A DNA stretch of 64,000 nucleotides from Pseudomonas sp. Q11 (GCF_024494355.1 NZ_JAKNQY010000005.1:1-64000), one strand, 5' to 3'; numbered from the stretch's first letter, positions 1 through 8,177 are shown. A program made the numbers and translations. The notes: generated by a model not told the origin, from the sequence alone.

Positions 1-94
1 CGCGGGTGGCGGCGTCTTCGAGCTTTTTTTCTTCCTGCGCTTGGACGCGGGATTTGTGGCCGCTTTGCGGCGGATTAGGCGTTACTTTGAACAT
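1..94 (-). CDS. DUF6124 family protein, N-terminal fragment
   Basis: This is the first 31 codons of a minus-strand gene that leaves the window at base 1. The ATG at 94 opens a protein beginning MFKVTPNPPQSGHKS, which resembles the MFKxTPNPP start of DUF6124 proteins. These are small proteins of unknown function, common and often multicopy in fluorescent pseudomonads. An Ala/Glu/Lys-rich stretch follows. A GGAAG sequence about 9 bases upstream is a plausible ribosome site. The long structured leader (153-235) lies just upstream on the same strand. The family call rests on a short N-terminal match from memory, and no function is proposed. Confidence 0.6.
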   Translation of the reverse strand, partial: MFKVTPNPPQSGHKSRVQAQEEKKLEDAATR

Positions 95-110
95 GGCTTG
101 GGCTTCCAAT

Positions 111-236
111 TCAATCTGGAGCCGCCCTGGCTCGCTTGCACGCGATGAAGGGTGGCAGCTGTGTGCGAGTGTGCAAGACCGAGTAACTCGCCCAAACCTC
201 GGCAGACCTTGAGAGTCTCCCGCACACAGCCGCCAT
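111..236 (-). other. possible 41-codon upstream ORF in the DUF6124 leader
   Basis: An open frame runs on the minus strand from an ATG at 236 to a TGA at 111-113, 16 bases before the DUF6124 start codon. It begins MAAVCGRLSRSAEVWASYSV and is rich in Arg, Ala and Ser. Its start codon overlaps the outer stem of the leader hairpin. It could be a leader peptide, or merely a frame imposed by a structured RNA. No ribosome site is obvious (the bases upstream are GTGTTTT), so translation is uncertain. Confidence 0.3.
153..235 (-). promoter_or_regulatory. structured RNA leader upstream of DUF6124
   Basis: Bases 221-235 and 153-167 form a 15-pair stem. Read on the minus strand, the single irregular pair is a G-U wobble. 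Read on the plus strand it would be an A-C mismatch, which points to a minus-strand RNA leading into the DUF6124 gene. Inside it, 198-202 can pair with 179-183 (CCGAG/CTCGG), or 180-190 can form a competing small hairpin (CGAG-TTA-CTCG). The element ends 58 bases before the start codon. Function is unknown. Confidence 0.5.
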
Positions 237-631
237 AAAACACAGGCACGAATGCTCGTTAAATGGCTGGTGGCATTGTTGGGGCGTTCTTTTACCCGGA
301 CTTGCACGTCCGTGTCACCGTTTTTGATGACGAATAGAGGTTAGCGGCGCTCGGAAGCGCTGCCTAGTTCATGAACAACGCTGCGTTTTGAAGGAAATGT
401 CCGAGGGTTTGGCGGGGGAAAAGATCAAAGGATCGCAGCCTTCGGCAGCTCCTACACCGACCTCTGTAGGAGCTGCCGAAGGCTGCGATCTTTTGATTTT
501 TAGTTTTGTGACTTGGCGGTCATCTTGCGTGAAAACAAGCTTATCTTCCGCTAAAGCGATCCGATGATGGCGTTCCACCGTGGAATCGCTAAACTGCCCC
601 CGCCATTTATCTTTCTTACGAGGCCGTGCCC
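237..631. other. long intergenic region without a recognisable gene
   Basis: No coding frame with convincing content is visible. It holds a short hairpin (GGAC-ttgcac-GTCC, about 298-311), the REP pair at 423-497, and the upstream region of the SCP2-like gene. The promoter of the DUF6124 leader would also have to lie here, reading leftward, but I cannot place it. Confidence 0.5.
423..497. repeat. REP inverted pair, GTAGGAGCTGCCGAAGG type
   Basis: Two head-to-head copies of a REP unit (GTAGGAGCTGCCGAAGGCTG followed by CGATC) form a near-perfect palindrome with a loop of about 8 bases. The same unit recurs as degenerate copies near 1051 and 1124 and as a single copy near 5582x (55814-55831). 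It is a typical extragenic palindrome of fluorescent pseudomonads. Confidence 0.8.
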
Positions 632-1012
632 ATGAAATTTCGCTTTCTGCTGTGGATGCTGGGGTTGTTGATGGGCAGGGCCAGCCGGACTAATCCGGCG
701 TTCCAGCAGCAGTTGGGCGATAAGGAACTGGTGTTTCAACTGCAAACCCTGGACGGCAAGGTCGCCCGGCATTTCACGGTGAAAGACCAGCGCATCACCA
801 GCCAGTCCGGCACCTACCCGACGCCTGCGTTCGCCATCGCTTTCAAGGACGCGGCTTATGGCTTTGCCACGATGCAGGCGAAGAACAAGCAATTGGCGTT
901 CATGACCGGGATTCAGGACAAGTCGATCCAGATCAAGGGCAACCCGGCGCTGGTGATCTGGTTTCAGGGGTTGACCAAGTATTTGAAGCCGAAGAAGGCC
1001 AAAGCCAAGTGA
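632..1012 (+). CDS. SCP2-like sterol-carrier-fold small protein
   Basis: A 126-residue protein. I chose the ATG at 632 over the one at 626 because MKFRFLLWMLGLLMG makes a natural hydrophobic N-terminus. The body (about residues 20-110) has the strand pattern of small SCP2-like proteins: VFQLQTLDGKVARHFTVKD, a central PAFAIAFKDA segment, then GNPALVIWFQGL. The end is Lys-rich (KPKKAKAK). SCP2-fold proteins bind lipids or CoA esters, but no ligand can be inferred here. It stands alone between two REP regions. Expression is probably monocistronic. The family assignment is by pattern only. Confidence 0.6.
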   Translation: MKFRFLLWMLGLLMGRASRTNPAFQQQLGDKELVFQLQTLDGKVARHFTVKDQRITSQSGTYPTPAFAIAFKDAAYGFATMQAKNKQLAFMTGIQDKSIQIKGNPALVIWFQGLTKYLKPKKAKAK

Positions 1013-1017
1013 TTCAC

Positions 1018-1191
1018 CCTGTGGCGAGGGAGCTTGCTCCCGCTGGGCTTTGTAGGAGCTGGCGTAGCCTGCGATCTTTTGATTTTGATCTTTCGCTTGT
1101 GACTCAATTGTCGGGGAAAAGATCGCAGCCTCGTTGCACTCGACAGCTCCTACGGGTGCAGTCGAGCGGGAGCAAGCTCCCTCGCCACAAG
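1018..1191. repeat. nested compound REP element (two families)
   Basis: An outer pair of GTGGCGAGGGAGCTTGCTCC-type units (about 1020-1042 and 1169-1190) encloses an inner, more degenerate pair of GTAGGAGCTG-type units (about 1051-1082 and 1120-1156). The whole block is one large imperfect palindrome between two convergent genes. Confidence 0.7.
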
Positions 1192-1226
1192 AGCTTCACT
1201 CACCTGCAGTGACCGGAAGAGTCGAT

Positions 1227-2627
1227 TCAACCATGGCTGAACTGCGAAGCCAGTTCGCGCAGCAGCACTTCGGCCTCAAGCACCTTGCTGACCACTTCAT
1301 TGGCTTTTTCGCGACTCAGGCCGACGCGTTCGAGCAGTGCGTCGGAAATTTCCTCGTCGGGGCCTGAGCCAATGCCCCGGGCGCGCAGCAGGCGCACGGC
1401 CAGGCACACCAGATTCGGGTAGGCGGCATATTCGCCGTCGTAGTGCGGGTCGTGCTGGAAGCGCAGGGCGGTGGCCAGTTCATCGGGCATGTCCCAGTAG
1501 CGCATCAGCCATGAACCGATCTGCTCGCGACTGATGCCCAAGAGGTGCTGTTCCACGTAGCTGTGGCACAGGTGCGGGTTGACCTCCAAGTGCCGGCAGA
1601 TCAACGAGAAGTGCGGCGGGAAGACATGGGCCAGCAACAGGTAACCGAAGTTGTGCAGCAGGCCGGACAGGTAGGTCAGGCCGCCTTCAGGACGCTGGGC
1701 GCGCGGCATGGCGCGGGTCAGGCCCTCGATGACGGCGGCGGTGTAGATCGACTGATGCCAGTACGGTGTGGTGTGTTGCGGGTGGTCCTTGGGCAGGCTC
1801 AGGGTCTTGCCCAAGGCCAGGCCCAGTGCCAGGTTGATCACCAGGTCGAAGCCCAGTACCCGGACGATGGCGTCTTCCACCGAACGGATCTTGCCGGGCG
1901 AGGCGTAGTACGGCGAGGCGGCCCAGCTCACCACTTGCGCGGCCAGGGCCGGGTCGGTTTCCACGACGCCGGTGATGTCATCGATGGTGGCGTCAGGGTC
2001 GACCCGCAGCTTGATGATCTTTTGCGCCGTTTCGGCGAGTGGCGGAATTTCGATGGTTTCTTCCAGCCGTTGCTGGATACGCCGGGCGGTGAACGCCTGC
2101 ACAGCCTGGGTGATTTCCGCGCGGTCGTCGTGCGGACGGTCCAGGTTCGGGGTGATGTTGCTCACGGCTTCGCCGAACGTCGCGGCGCTGGCCTTGGTGA
2201 GCATGGTCTTGAAGGCCTCGCTGGTCACTTCCAGCAGCAGCCCCGGTTCGCCTGAGTTGATCAGCAGCTTCGGCTCGCGCAGCAGGCTTTCTTCATACAG
2301 GCAAGGGGAGCTGGTCAGCGCCGGCAGACCGGGCAGCAGGCTCAGGTTGTGCTTGCCGAGCATGCGCTCCAGACGGTCAGTAGGCACCGCCGTGAGTTTG
2401 CGACCGGTGAGTTCGGCCAAGCGGTTGAGGTCCAGCAGTTGGCTTTGCGGGAACAGCACCATGAGAGCGCCAACGGCATCGTGTAACAGAACGGCCTGCA
2501 CTTTACGGGCGGGGTTCAGGCCTGGTCGTTCGATGACTTCGTCAAAGCCGATGCCCAGTTTCTCGAGCAACAGCCGAATAACAGACGGAGCGTGCGGGGT
2601 TTCGGGGACGAGGGCAGCTTCTGTCAT
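1227..2627 (-). CDS. YbaK-like plus HDOD domain signalling protein
   Basis: A 466-residue protein. Residues about 15-150 look like a YbaK/prolyl-tRNA deacylase-type domain (VIERPGLNPARKVQAVLLHD, QLLDLNRLAELTGRKL, LPGLPALTSSPCLYEESLL). Residues about 190-400 form an HDOD domain (EIPPLAETAQKIIKLRVDPD, ETDPALAAQVVSWAASPYY, LSGLLHNFGYLLLAHVFP). HDOD proteins are HD-like domains mostly acting in signalling rather than proven hydrolysis. The combination suggests a sensor or regulatory protein, but its target is unknown. It lies downstream of recG on the same strand with a 78-base gap, so it may be read from the oxyR-recG transcript. Confidence 0.85.
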   Translation of the reverse strand: MTEAALVPETPHAPSVIRLLLEKLGIGFDEVIERPGLNPARKVQAVLLHDAVGALMVLFPQSQLLDLNRLAELTGRKLTAVPTDRLERMLGKHNLSLLPGLPALTSSPCLYEESLLREPKLLINSGEPGLLLEVTSEAFKTMLTKASAATFGEAVSNITPNLDRPHDDRAEITQAVQAFTARRIQQRLEETIEIPPLAETAQKIIKLRVDPDATIDDITGVVETDPALAAQVVSWAASPYYASPGKIRSVEDAIVRVLGFDLVINLALGLALGKTLSLPKDHPQHTTPYWHQSIYTAAVIEGLTRAMPRAQRPEGGLTYLSGLLHNFGYLLLAHVFPPHFSLICRHLEVNPHLCHSYVEQHLLGISREQIGSWLMRYWDMPDELATALRFQHDPHYDGEYAAYPNLVCLAVRLLRARGIGSGPDEEISDALLERVGLSREKANEVVSKVLEAEVLLRELASQFSHG

Positions 2628-2705
2628 GGTCTGTATCCGTTTTCCTACAAGTTGAGCAGTATAACCAGCTTGCCGGGCAGGCGCGTCCAGAAACTGAGGA
2701 CGTGC

Positions 2706-4781
2706 TCATACTTGGCCGTATTGCTGCCCATGACGCAACCAGCGATCCAGCAGTGGGCTGACATGCTCCGGCCAACGTTCCAGCAACGCCTGGGCGGCGT
2801 CGCGTACGGCGGGGAGCAGATCGGCGTCGCGCATCAGGTCGGCTACCTTGAATTGAAGCAGGCCGGTCTGGCGCGTGCCGAGCATTTCACCGGGCCCGCG
2901 CAGTTCCAGGTCTTTTTCGGCGATGACGAACCCGTCGTTGGTTTCGCGCATGATGCCCAGGCGCTGGCGACCAATCTGCGACAGCGGCGGGTGATACAGC
3001 AAGACGCAATGGCTGGCGGCACTGCCCCGGCCGACCCGGCCGCGTAGCTGGTGCAACTGCGCCAGGCCCAGGCGCTCGGGGTTCTCGATGATCATCAGGC
3101 TGGCATTGGGTACATCGACGCCGACTTCGATCACCGTGGTAGCGACCAGAAGTTGTAGGGCGCCGGCCTTGAATTCGGCCATCACGGCGGCTTTCTCGGC
3201 GGGTTTCATGCGCCCGTGGATCAGTCCGACCTTCAACTCACCGAGGGCGGCGGTGAGGTCTTCGTAAGTGGTTTCTGCGGCCTGGCAGGTCAGCTCCTCC
3301 GATTCTTCGATCAGCGTGCACACCCAATAGGCCTGTCGCCCTTCGGCGCAGGCGCCGCGCACGCGCTCGATCACTTCGACGCGCCGGGTGTCGGTGACCA
3401 GCACGGTATTGACCGGCGTGCGCCCGGGAGGCAATTCGTCGAGGACCGAGGTGTCGAGGTCGGCGTACGCGCTCATGGCCAGGGTCCGCGGAATCGGCGT
3501 GGCGGTCATGATCAATTGGTGAGGGCACATTCGCCCGCCCACGCCCTTCTGCCGCAAGGCCAGGCGCTGCTGCACGCCGAAACGGTGTTGTTCGTCGATG
3601 ATCACCAGCGCCAGGTTCTTGAACTGCACTTCGTCCTGGAACAAGGCATGGGTGCCGACCACCATCGGTGCGCCAGCCGCGATTTGCGCCAGGGCCGCTG
3701 CGCGATTCTTGCCCTTGAGCTTACCGGCCAGCCAGGCGACTTCGATTCCCAGCGGTTCGAGCCAGCGCTGGAAGGTGATGAAATGCTGCTCGGCAAGAAT
3801 CTCGGTGGGGGCCATCAACGCCACCTGATAACCGGCCTCCAGGGCCTGGAGCGCGGCGAGCGCGGCAACCACGGTCTTGCCGGCGCCGACATCGCCCTGG
3901 ATCAGCCGCAGCATCGGTTCGGGCTGGCTCAGGTCGTAGGCGATTTCGTTGCCGACCCGCTGCTGGGCCCCCGTGGGTTTAAAACCGAGGTTGGCCAGGT
4001 AGCGGGCCGGAAAGTCCTTGGCCTTGGGCATCGCGGGGGCCCGCAGGGAGCGCAGGCTTTCGCGCAGACGTTGCTGGGACAGTTGATGGGTCAGCAACTC
4101 TTCAAAGGCCAGCCGGTGCTGGGCCCAGTGATGACCGAGGGCGAGCTCGTCGACATCGGCATCGGCCGGCGGATGGTGCAGGTAGCGAATCGCATCAGCC
4201 AGCGGCGCCAGTTGATAATCCCGGGCCAGTTCGTTGGGCAGCCAGTCGGGCAGGCTACTGGGGCCGAGCAGGGTCAGGGTTTGTTGGCAGAGCTGGCGCA
4301 GGCGCTGTTGGGTCAGGCCTTCGGTGAGCGGGTAGACCGGGGTCAGGGTTTCATCCACCGGCGGCGGCTCATCGCCGGTGATGGCGCGGTACTCCGGGTG
4401 ATAGATCTCCAGCCCGGACGCCCCGGGCCGTGCTTCACCGTAGCAGCGCACGCGGGTGCCACGCTTGAGGCCTTCCTTTTGCGCATTGCTGAAGTGATAG
4501 AAGCGCAGGCTCAGCCCGCCGGTGCCGTCCTGCAGGCGCACCACCAGGCTACGGCGCCGGCCCATGACCACGTCGGCGCCGCTGACGGTGCCTTCGATCA
4601 CGGCGTCCTGCCCCGGGCGCAAATGCCCGATGGGCACGACGCGGGTGCGGTCCTGATAACGCAGCGGCAGGTGGAACAGCACATCCTGGAGGTTCTCCAG
4701 GCCGACCTTGGCCAGCTTCTCGGCCATGGCTTCACCGACACCCTTGAGTGCCGTGACCGGCACTTTCGACAGCTCAGTCAT
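2706..4781 (-). CDS. recG: ATP-dependent DNA helicase RecG
   Basis: A 691-residue superfamily 2 helicase, full length for RecG. It reverses stalled replication forks and branch-migrates recombination intermediates. The N-terminal wedge/OB region spans about 1-240. The Walker A motif GDVGAGKT is at 296-303 and the DEQH box at 396-399, followed by the TATPIPRT motif and the helicase C domain with QLRGRVGRG. The ATG at 4781 lies 9 bases after the oxyR stop, so both genes are probably cotranscribed. The same adjacency occurs in P. aeruginosa, where it ties replication repair to peroxide control. Confidence 0.97.
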   Translation of the reverse strand: MTELSKVPVTALKGVGEAMAEKLAKVGLENLQDVLFHLPLRYQDRTRVVPIGHLRPGQDAVIEGTVSGADVVMGRRRSLVVRLQDGTGGLSLRFYHFSNAQKEGLKRGTRVRCYGEARPGASGLEIYHPEYRAITGDEPPPVDETLTPVYPLTEGLTQQRLRQLCQQTLTLLGPSSLPDWLPNELARDYQLAPLADAIRYLHHPPADADVDELALGHHWAQHRLAFEELLTHQLSQQRLRESLRSLRAPAMPKAKDFPARYLANLGFKPTGAQQRVGNEIAYDLSQPEPMLRLIQGDVGAGKTVVAALAALQALEAGYQVALMAPTEILAEQHFITFQRWLEPLGIEVAWLAGKLKGKNRAAALAQIAAGAPMVVGTHALFQDEVQFKNLALVIIDEQHRFGVQQRLALRQKGVGGRMCPHQLIMTATPIPRTLAMSAYADLDTSVLDELPPGRTPVNTVLVTDTRRVEVIERVRGACAEGRQAYWVCTLIEESEELTCQAAETTYEDLTAALGELKVGLIHGRMKPAEKAAVMAEFKAGALQLLVATTVIEVGVDVPNASLMIIENPERLGLAQLHQLRGRVGRGSAASHCVLLYHPPLSQIGRQRLGIMRETNDGFVIAEKDLELRGPGEMLGTRQTGLLQFKVADLMRDADLLPAVRDAAQALLERWPEHVSPLLDRWLRHGQQYGQV

Positions 4782-4790
4782 GGCCGCGGC

Positions 4791-5711
4791 TTACTTGGCA
4801 GTGGGCGGCTTGGCCACGGAACACAGGCGGATCGAGTCAGCGAGGATCTCGATGGCCTTGGGTCGCGGGAAGCTGGCGCGCCAGGCGATGGCAACGGTGC
4901 GGAACGGCACGGGCGGCGTCAGTGGGCGAACCTCGATCACGCCAGGGGCGTAATGATGGCTGTCCACTGCCGACAGCGGCAAAATCGAAATGCCCAGGCC
5001 CGAGGCGACCATGTGGCGAATGGTTTCCAGGGAGCTGGATTCCACCGTGGTGTGCTTGGCGCCTTCGCTGCCTTTGGCCAGGGTCGGACAGGCTTCGAGC
5101 ACCTGATCGCGGAAGCAGTGGCCTTCGCCGAGCAGCAGCAGGCTCTTGTCGTTGAGCAGGGCGGCGTCGATGGTTTTTTTCTGGGTCCACGGATGCTGGG
5201 CCGGCATCAACACGTAGAACGGCTCGTCGTAGAGCGGCAGGGTCAGGACATCGGCTTCGTTGAACGGCAGGGCGATGATGATCGCGTCCAGTTCGCCGTT
5301 GCGCAGTTTGTCGCGCAGCACATGGGTGAAGTTTTCTTCGATGTACAACGGCATCTGCGGGGCGACCCGGTGCAGTTGCGGAATCAGGTGCGGGAACAGG
5401 TACGGGCCGACGGTGTAGATGGCGCCGACTTTCAGCGGGGCGGTCAGCTGGTTTTTGCCGGCCTGGGCCAGTTCACGGATGCCCTGGGCCTGCTCCAGCA
5501 CTTTTTGCGCTTGGGCAACGATACCTTCGCCCACCGGGGTCAGGCGCACGGCGCTTTTGCTGCGCTCGAAAATCAGCACGCCGAGCTCGTCTTCAAGCTT
5601 TTTCACGCCCACCGAAAGCGTCGGCTGGCTGACATGGCAACGCTCGGCCGCATGGCCGAAATGCTGCTCCTGGGCGAGGGTGACGATGTAGCGTAATTCT
5701 GTGAGGGTCAT
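4791..5711 (-). CDS. oxyR: Hydrogen peroxide-sensing LysR regulator OxyR
   Basis: A 306-residue LysR-type activator of catalase and peroxidase genes. The winged helix-turn-helix lies at residues 1-60 (FGHAAERCHVSQPTLSVGVK). The effector domain carries the peroxide-sensing cysteines in GHCFRDQVLEAC at positions 199 and 208, the same numbers as in E. coli OxyR, so disulfide switching is expected. It is the first gene of an apparent oxyR-recG unit, which is transcribed away from the tonB region. The region upstream is short and holds a REP pair. Confidence 0.97.
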   Translation of the reverse strand: MTLTELRYIVTLAQEQHFGHAAERCHVSQPTLSVGVKKLEDELGVLIFERSKSAVRLTPVGEGIVAQAQKVLEQAQGIRELAQAGKNQLTAPLKVGAIYTVGPYLFPHLIPQLHRVAPQMPLYIEENFTHVLRDKLRNGELDAIIIALPFNEADVLTLPLYDEPFYVLMPAQHPWTQKKTIDAALLNDKSLLLLGEGHCFRDQVLEACPTLAKGSEGAKHTTVESSSLETIRHMVASGLGISILPLSAVDSHHYAPGVIEVRPLTPPVPFRTVAIAWRASFPRPKAIEILADSIRLCSVAKPPTAK

Positions 5712-5846
5712 GGCAAGCGTCCGTGAAGTTGCGAGCCAAGCATACCGGCTGCAATCGATAGACGCACGTTATCAGACTGGGGGCGCGGTGTGACACTATC
5801 TAATGTGGGTGTGGCGAGGGGATTTATCGATGAATATGGATTTATT

Positions 5847-5935
5847 TGTGGGAGCGAGACTTGCCCGCGATGAAGCTAACGCGGTCTTCTCTGGAACCGA
5901 GGCGTCGGTATCGCGAGCAAGCTTTGCTCCCACAG
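5847..5935. repeat. REP doublet, TGTGGGAGC type
   Basis: A TGTGGGAGCGAGACTTGCC unit and its inverted partner TCGCGAGCAAGCTTTGCTCC face each other across about 35 bases, between the oxyR promoter side and the tonB terminator. Confidence 0.8.
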
Positions 5936-5973
5936 CCCCTTGCTCTACAGATACATTTCCTTCAGCAAACAAG

Positions 5974-5994
5974 AAGCCCCTGTAACAGGGGCTT
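5974..5994 (-). terminator. intrinsic terminator after tonB
   Basis: AAGCCCCTG and CAGGGGCTT form a 9-pair stem with a 3-base loop. It lies 10 bases after the tonB stop on the minus strand and is followed by a pyrimidine-rich TCTTGTTT tract. Confidence 0.65.
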
Positions 5995-6003
5995 GCCAAT
6001 GGG

Positions 6004-6765
6004 TTAACGCCGACGCTTGTCGATGGAGTACACAAACGGCGCGACGATTTCGATGGAGCCGTTAACCAGCATGTCGGCCGGTGGCTTGGGCAGCGGTTGG
6101 GCGCGGCGAATCATTTCCAGGGTCGCCCGGTCCAGGGCGGCGTTGCCGGACTTGCTCACCAGCTCGAAGGACAACACGTTGCCTTCGGCGTCCACCACGA
6201 ACCGTAAACGGTTCAATCCTTCCTTACCGCGCGACTGGGCGCTGGCGGGGTATTTCTTGTACTTGCCCAAGTGCGCGAGCAATGTGCCTTGCCAACTGGC
6301 CTTGGCCGCCATTTGCGCGGGTGAAGGGCCAGGCGCTGGTTGCGCGGATTTCTCGGTGGGTGCCTTGGTCGGTTGAGTGTCGCTGGGCTTTTGCTCCGAC
6401 GGTTCTTCCTTGGGCGGTTCCGGTTTTTTCTCCACGGGTTTGGGCTTGGGCTTGGGCGGTTTAGGCTTGGGCTTTGGCTTGACCGGTTTGGGCACCGAAA
6501 TTTCCGGTTTCTCGGCTTCGGCGATTTTAGGCAGCGGTAGTTCTTCGACCGGTTCCGGCGGCTGCGGTGGCGTGACGACTTTTGGCGGTGCAGGCGGTGG
6601 TGGGGCCGGAACCGGCGCCAGCTCGACCATCATCGCCTGGGGCGGCAATTCAATGGGCGGGTTTGACGTCCAGTTCAGCGCCAGGGCAATGGCGAGCGCA
6701 TGCACGCCCAGCACCACGGCCAGGCTACCGCTGTAACGCGTCAGCTTTTGGCGCGTCGTGATCAT
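6004..6765 (-). CDS. tonB: Energy transducer TonB
   Basis: A 253-residue TonB. A single N-terminal membrane anchor spans about residues 12-32 (with His22). A long Pro/Lys/Glu-rich periplasmic spacer runs about 40-130 (repeats of PKPKPKPPKP). The C-terminal TonB domain spans about 165-253 and contains KKYPASAQSRGKEGLNRLRF. It couples the ExbB-ExbD proton motor to outer-membrane siderophore and vitamin receptors. Its ATG overlaps the exbD stop by 4 bases (ATGA), indicating translational coupling. A hairpin terminator closes the operon. Confidence 0.95.
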   Translation of the reverse strand: MITTRQKLTRYSGSLAVVLGVHALAIALALNWTSNPPIELPPQAMMVELAPVPAPPPPAPPKVVTPPQPPEPVEELPLPKIAEAEKPEISVPKPVKPKPKPKPPKPKPKPVEKKPEPPKEEPSEQKPSDTQPTKAPTEKSAQPAPGPSPAQMAAKASWQGTLLAHLGKYKKYPASAQSRGKEGLNRLRFVVDAEGNVLSFELVSKSGNAALDRATLEMIRRAQPLPKPPADMLVNGSIEIVAPFVYSIDKRRR

Positions 6766-7190
6766 TTCTTGGGCGCCGTCTCGAGTCCGACCAGGCCGAC
6801 CTTCAAGTATCCGGCGGCGCGCAGGGCATCCATCACGTTCATCAGGTCACCGTAATCCACGCCTTTATCGGCCTGGAAGAAGATCGTCGTGTCCTTTTTG
6901 CCCTGGGTCCGGGCGTCGAGAGTCGCGCCGAGGCTATCGGCCTTGACCTCGTCTTCGCCCAGGAATAGTCGCTGATCGGCCTTGACGCTCAGGAATACCG
7001 GTTTCTCCGGCCGTGGCGATGGCTTGGCCGTCGAGGCCGGGAGGTCGACCTTGATGTCCACGGTGGCGAGCGGAGCGGCCACCATGAAGATAATCAACAG
7101 CACCAGCATCACGTCGATGAACGGCGTGACGTTGATTTCATGGTTCTCGGCCAGATCGTCGTCTGCGCCTTCTTTCAAATGCAGGCCCAT
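6762..7190 (-). CDS. exbD: TonB-system biopolymer transport protein ExbD
   Basis: A 142-residue inner-membrane protein with one N-terminal transmembrane helix (about 22-42, TPFIDVMLVLLIIFMVAAP). It contains the conserved proton-path aspartate Asp26. The periplasmic domain follows (FLSVKADQRLFLGEDEV). It forms the stator/proton channel with ExbB and energises TonB. It begins 6 bases after exbB ends and overlaps tonB, so the three genes form a tight operon. Confidence 0.96.
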   Translation of the reverse strand: MGLHLKEGADDDLAENHEINVTPFIDVMLVLLIIFMVAAPLATVDIKVDLPASTAKPSPRPEKPVFLSVKADQRLFLGEDEVKADSLGATLDARTQGKKDTTIFFQADKGVDYGDLMNVMDALRAAGYLKVGLVGLETAPKK

Positions 7191-7196
7191 GGCCGA

Positions 7197-8177
7197 TTAC
7201 CCCACTTTCACCATGTGCGGTTGCGAGCCACGCTCGGGTGGCAGGTGGTCGAGGTCGCGGCTGACCAGCAACAGCACTTCGGCCGAAGCGTCGGAGACCT
7301 GGGCCTTGTAACCGGCAATGGAGCGGGCGAACACGTTGTAGATGACCACCGCCGGGATCGCCGCGACCAGACCCAGAGCCGTTGCGAGCAGGGCTTCGGC
7401 AATGCCGGGCGCCACGACAGCGAGGTTGGTGGTCTGGGTCTTGGCGATGCCGATGAAGCTGTTCATGATGCCCCACACGGTGCCGAACAGGCCTACGAAC
7501 GGCGCCGTGGAACCGATGGTGGCGAGCACGCCGGTGCCGCTGCTCATGTTGCGACCGCAGGCCGCGACCAGACGCTCGAGACGGAAGCTCACGCGTTCCT
7601 TGATGCCTTCCTTCTCGCGACTGTTGGCCGACAGGCGCATCTCTTCGAGGGCGTCGTGAACCAGCAGATTGGCCAGGGTGCCTTCTTTGGCCGCAGAGGC
7701 GCTGGCCTCTTTGAGGGTGGTGGCTTTTTTCAGATGGGCGATTTCACCGCGCAAGCGGCGCTTGGCGCCCATCAGCTCGAGGCCCTTGGCGATCCAGATG
7801 GTCCAGGTGATGATCGAGGCGATGGCCAGGCCGATCATGACGATTTTCACGATAATGTCGGCGTTCTGGTACATGCCCCATGGCGACAGATCGTGGGCCA
7901 TGCCCAAGGTGTTATCGGCTTCGAGCATTTGAGGCGTGTCTTCGGCGCTGGCGTCGACGGCCTGGGCCGGCTCGCTCGCCTGAGGGACTGCTACAGGTTC
8001 GGCGGCATCGACCGGCGCCTGGCTGGCGGCGGGTGCGGTGGCCGGGGTCGTGGCTGGCGCTTGGGCATCGGCGAGCGCGGCGGCGGGGACCAGCAGCAGG
8101 CTGAGCAGCAGGGCTGCCATAGCGCTCCAGGCGCGAGGTCGGTTGGTTGGCGAAGCGGAGGAGAGATAGCGTGTCAT
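7197..8177 (-). CDS. exbB: TonB-system biopolymer transport protein ExbB
   Basis: The frame is open further upstream, but the ATG at 8177 (MTRYLSSASPTNRP) gives a 326-residue protein of the length usual for pseudomonad ExbB. A signal-like hydrophobic segment (about 17-33, AMAALLLSLLLVPAAALA) is followed by an Ala/Pro/Gln-rich region. The MotA/TolQ/ExbB core spans about 100-310 with three membrane helices; key segments are GVLATIGSTAPFVGLFGTVW and GIAEALLATALGLVAAIPAV. It is the proton channel partner of ExbD. First gene of exbB-exbD-tonB; an AT-rich Fur-like site lies upstream. Confidence 0.95.
   Translation of the reverse strand: MTRYLSSASPTNRPRAWSAMAALLLSLLLVPAAALADAQAPATTPATAPAASQAPVDAAEPVAVPQASEPAQAVDASAEDTPQMLEADNTLGMAHDLSPWGMYQNADIIVKIVMIGLAIASIITWTIWIAKGLELMGAKRRLRGEIAHLKKATTLKEASASAAKEGTLANLLVHDALEEMRLSANSREKEGIKERVSFRLERLVAACGRNMSSGTGVLATIGSTAPFVGLFGTVWGIMNSFIGIAKTQTTNLAVVAPGIAEALLATALGLVAAIPAVVIYNVFARSIAGYKAQVSDASAEVLLLVSRDLDHLPPERGSQPHMVKVG

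Noticed and set aside
6..212. 68-codon plus-strand frame at the window start
   Set aside because: It runs antisense to the DUF6124 start and through the leader hairpin, and shows no conserved features.
3216..5696. 826-codon plus-strand frame opposite recG and oxyR
   Set aside because: It is antisense to two clear genes with full motifs, and its composition (Gly, Gln, His-rich without domains) is what high-GC genes give in their complementary frame.
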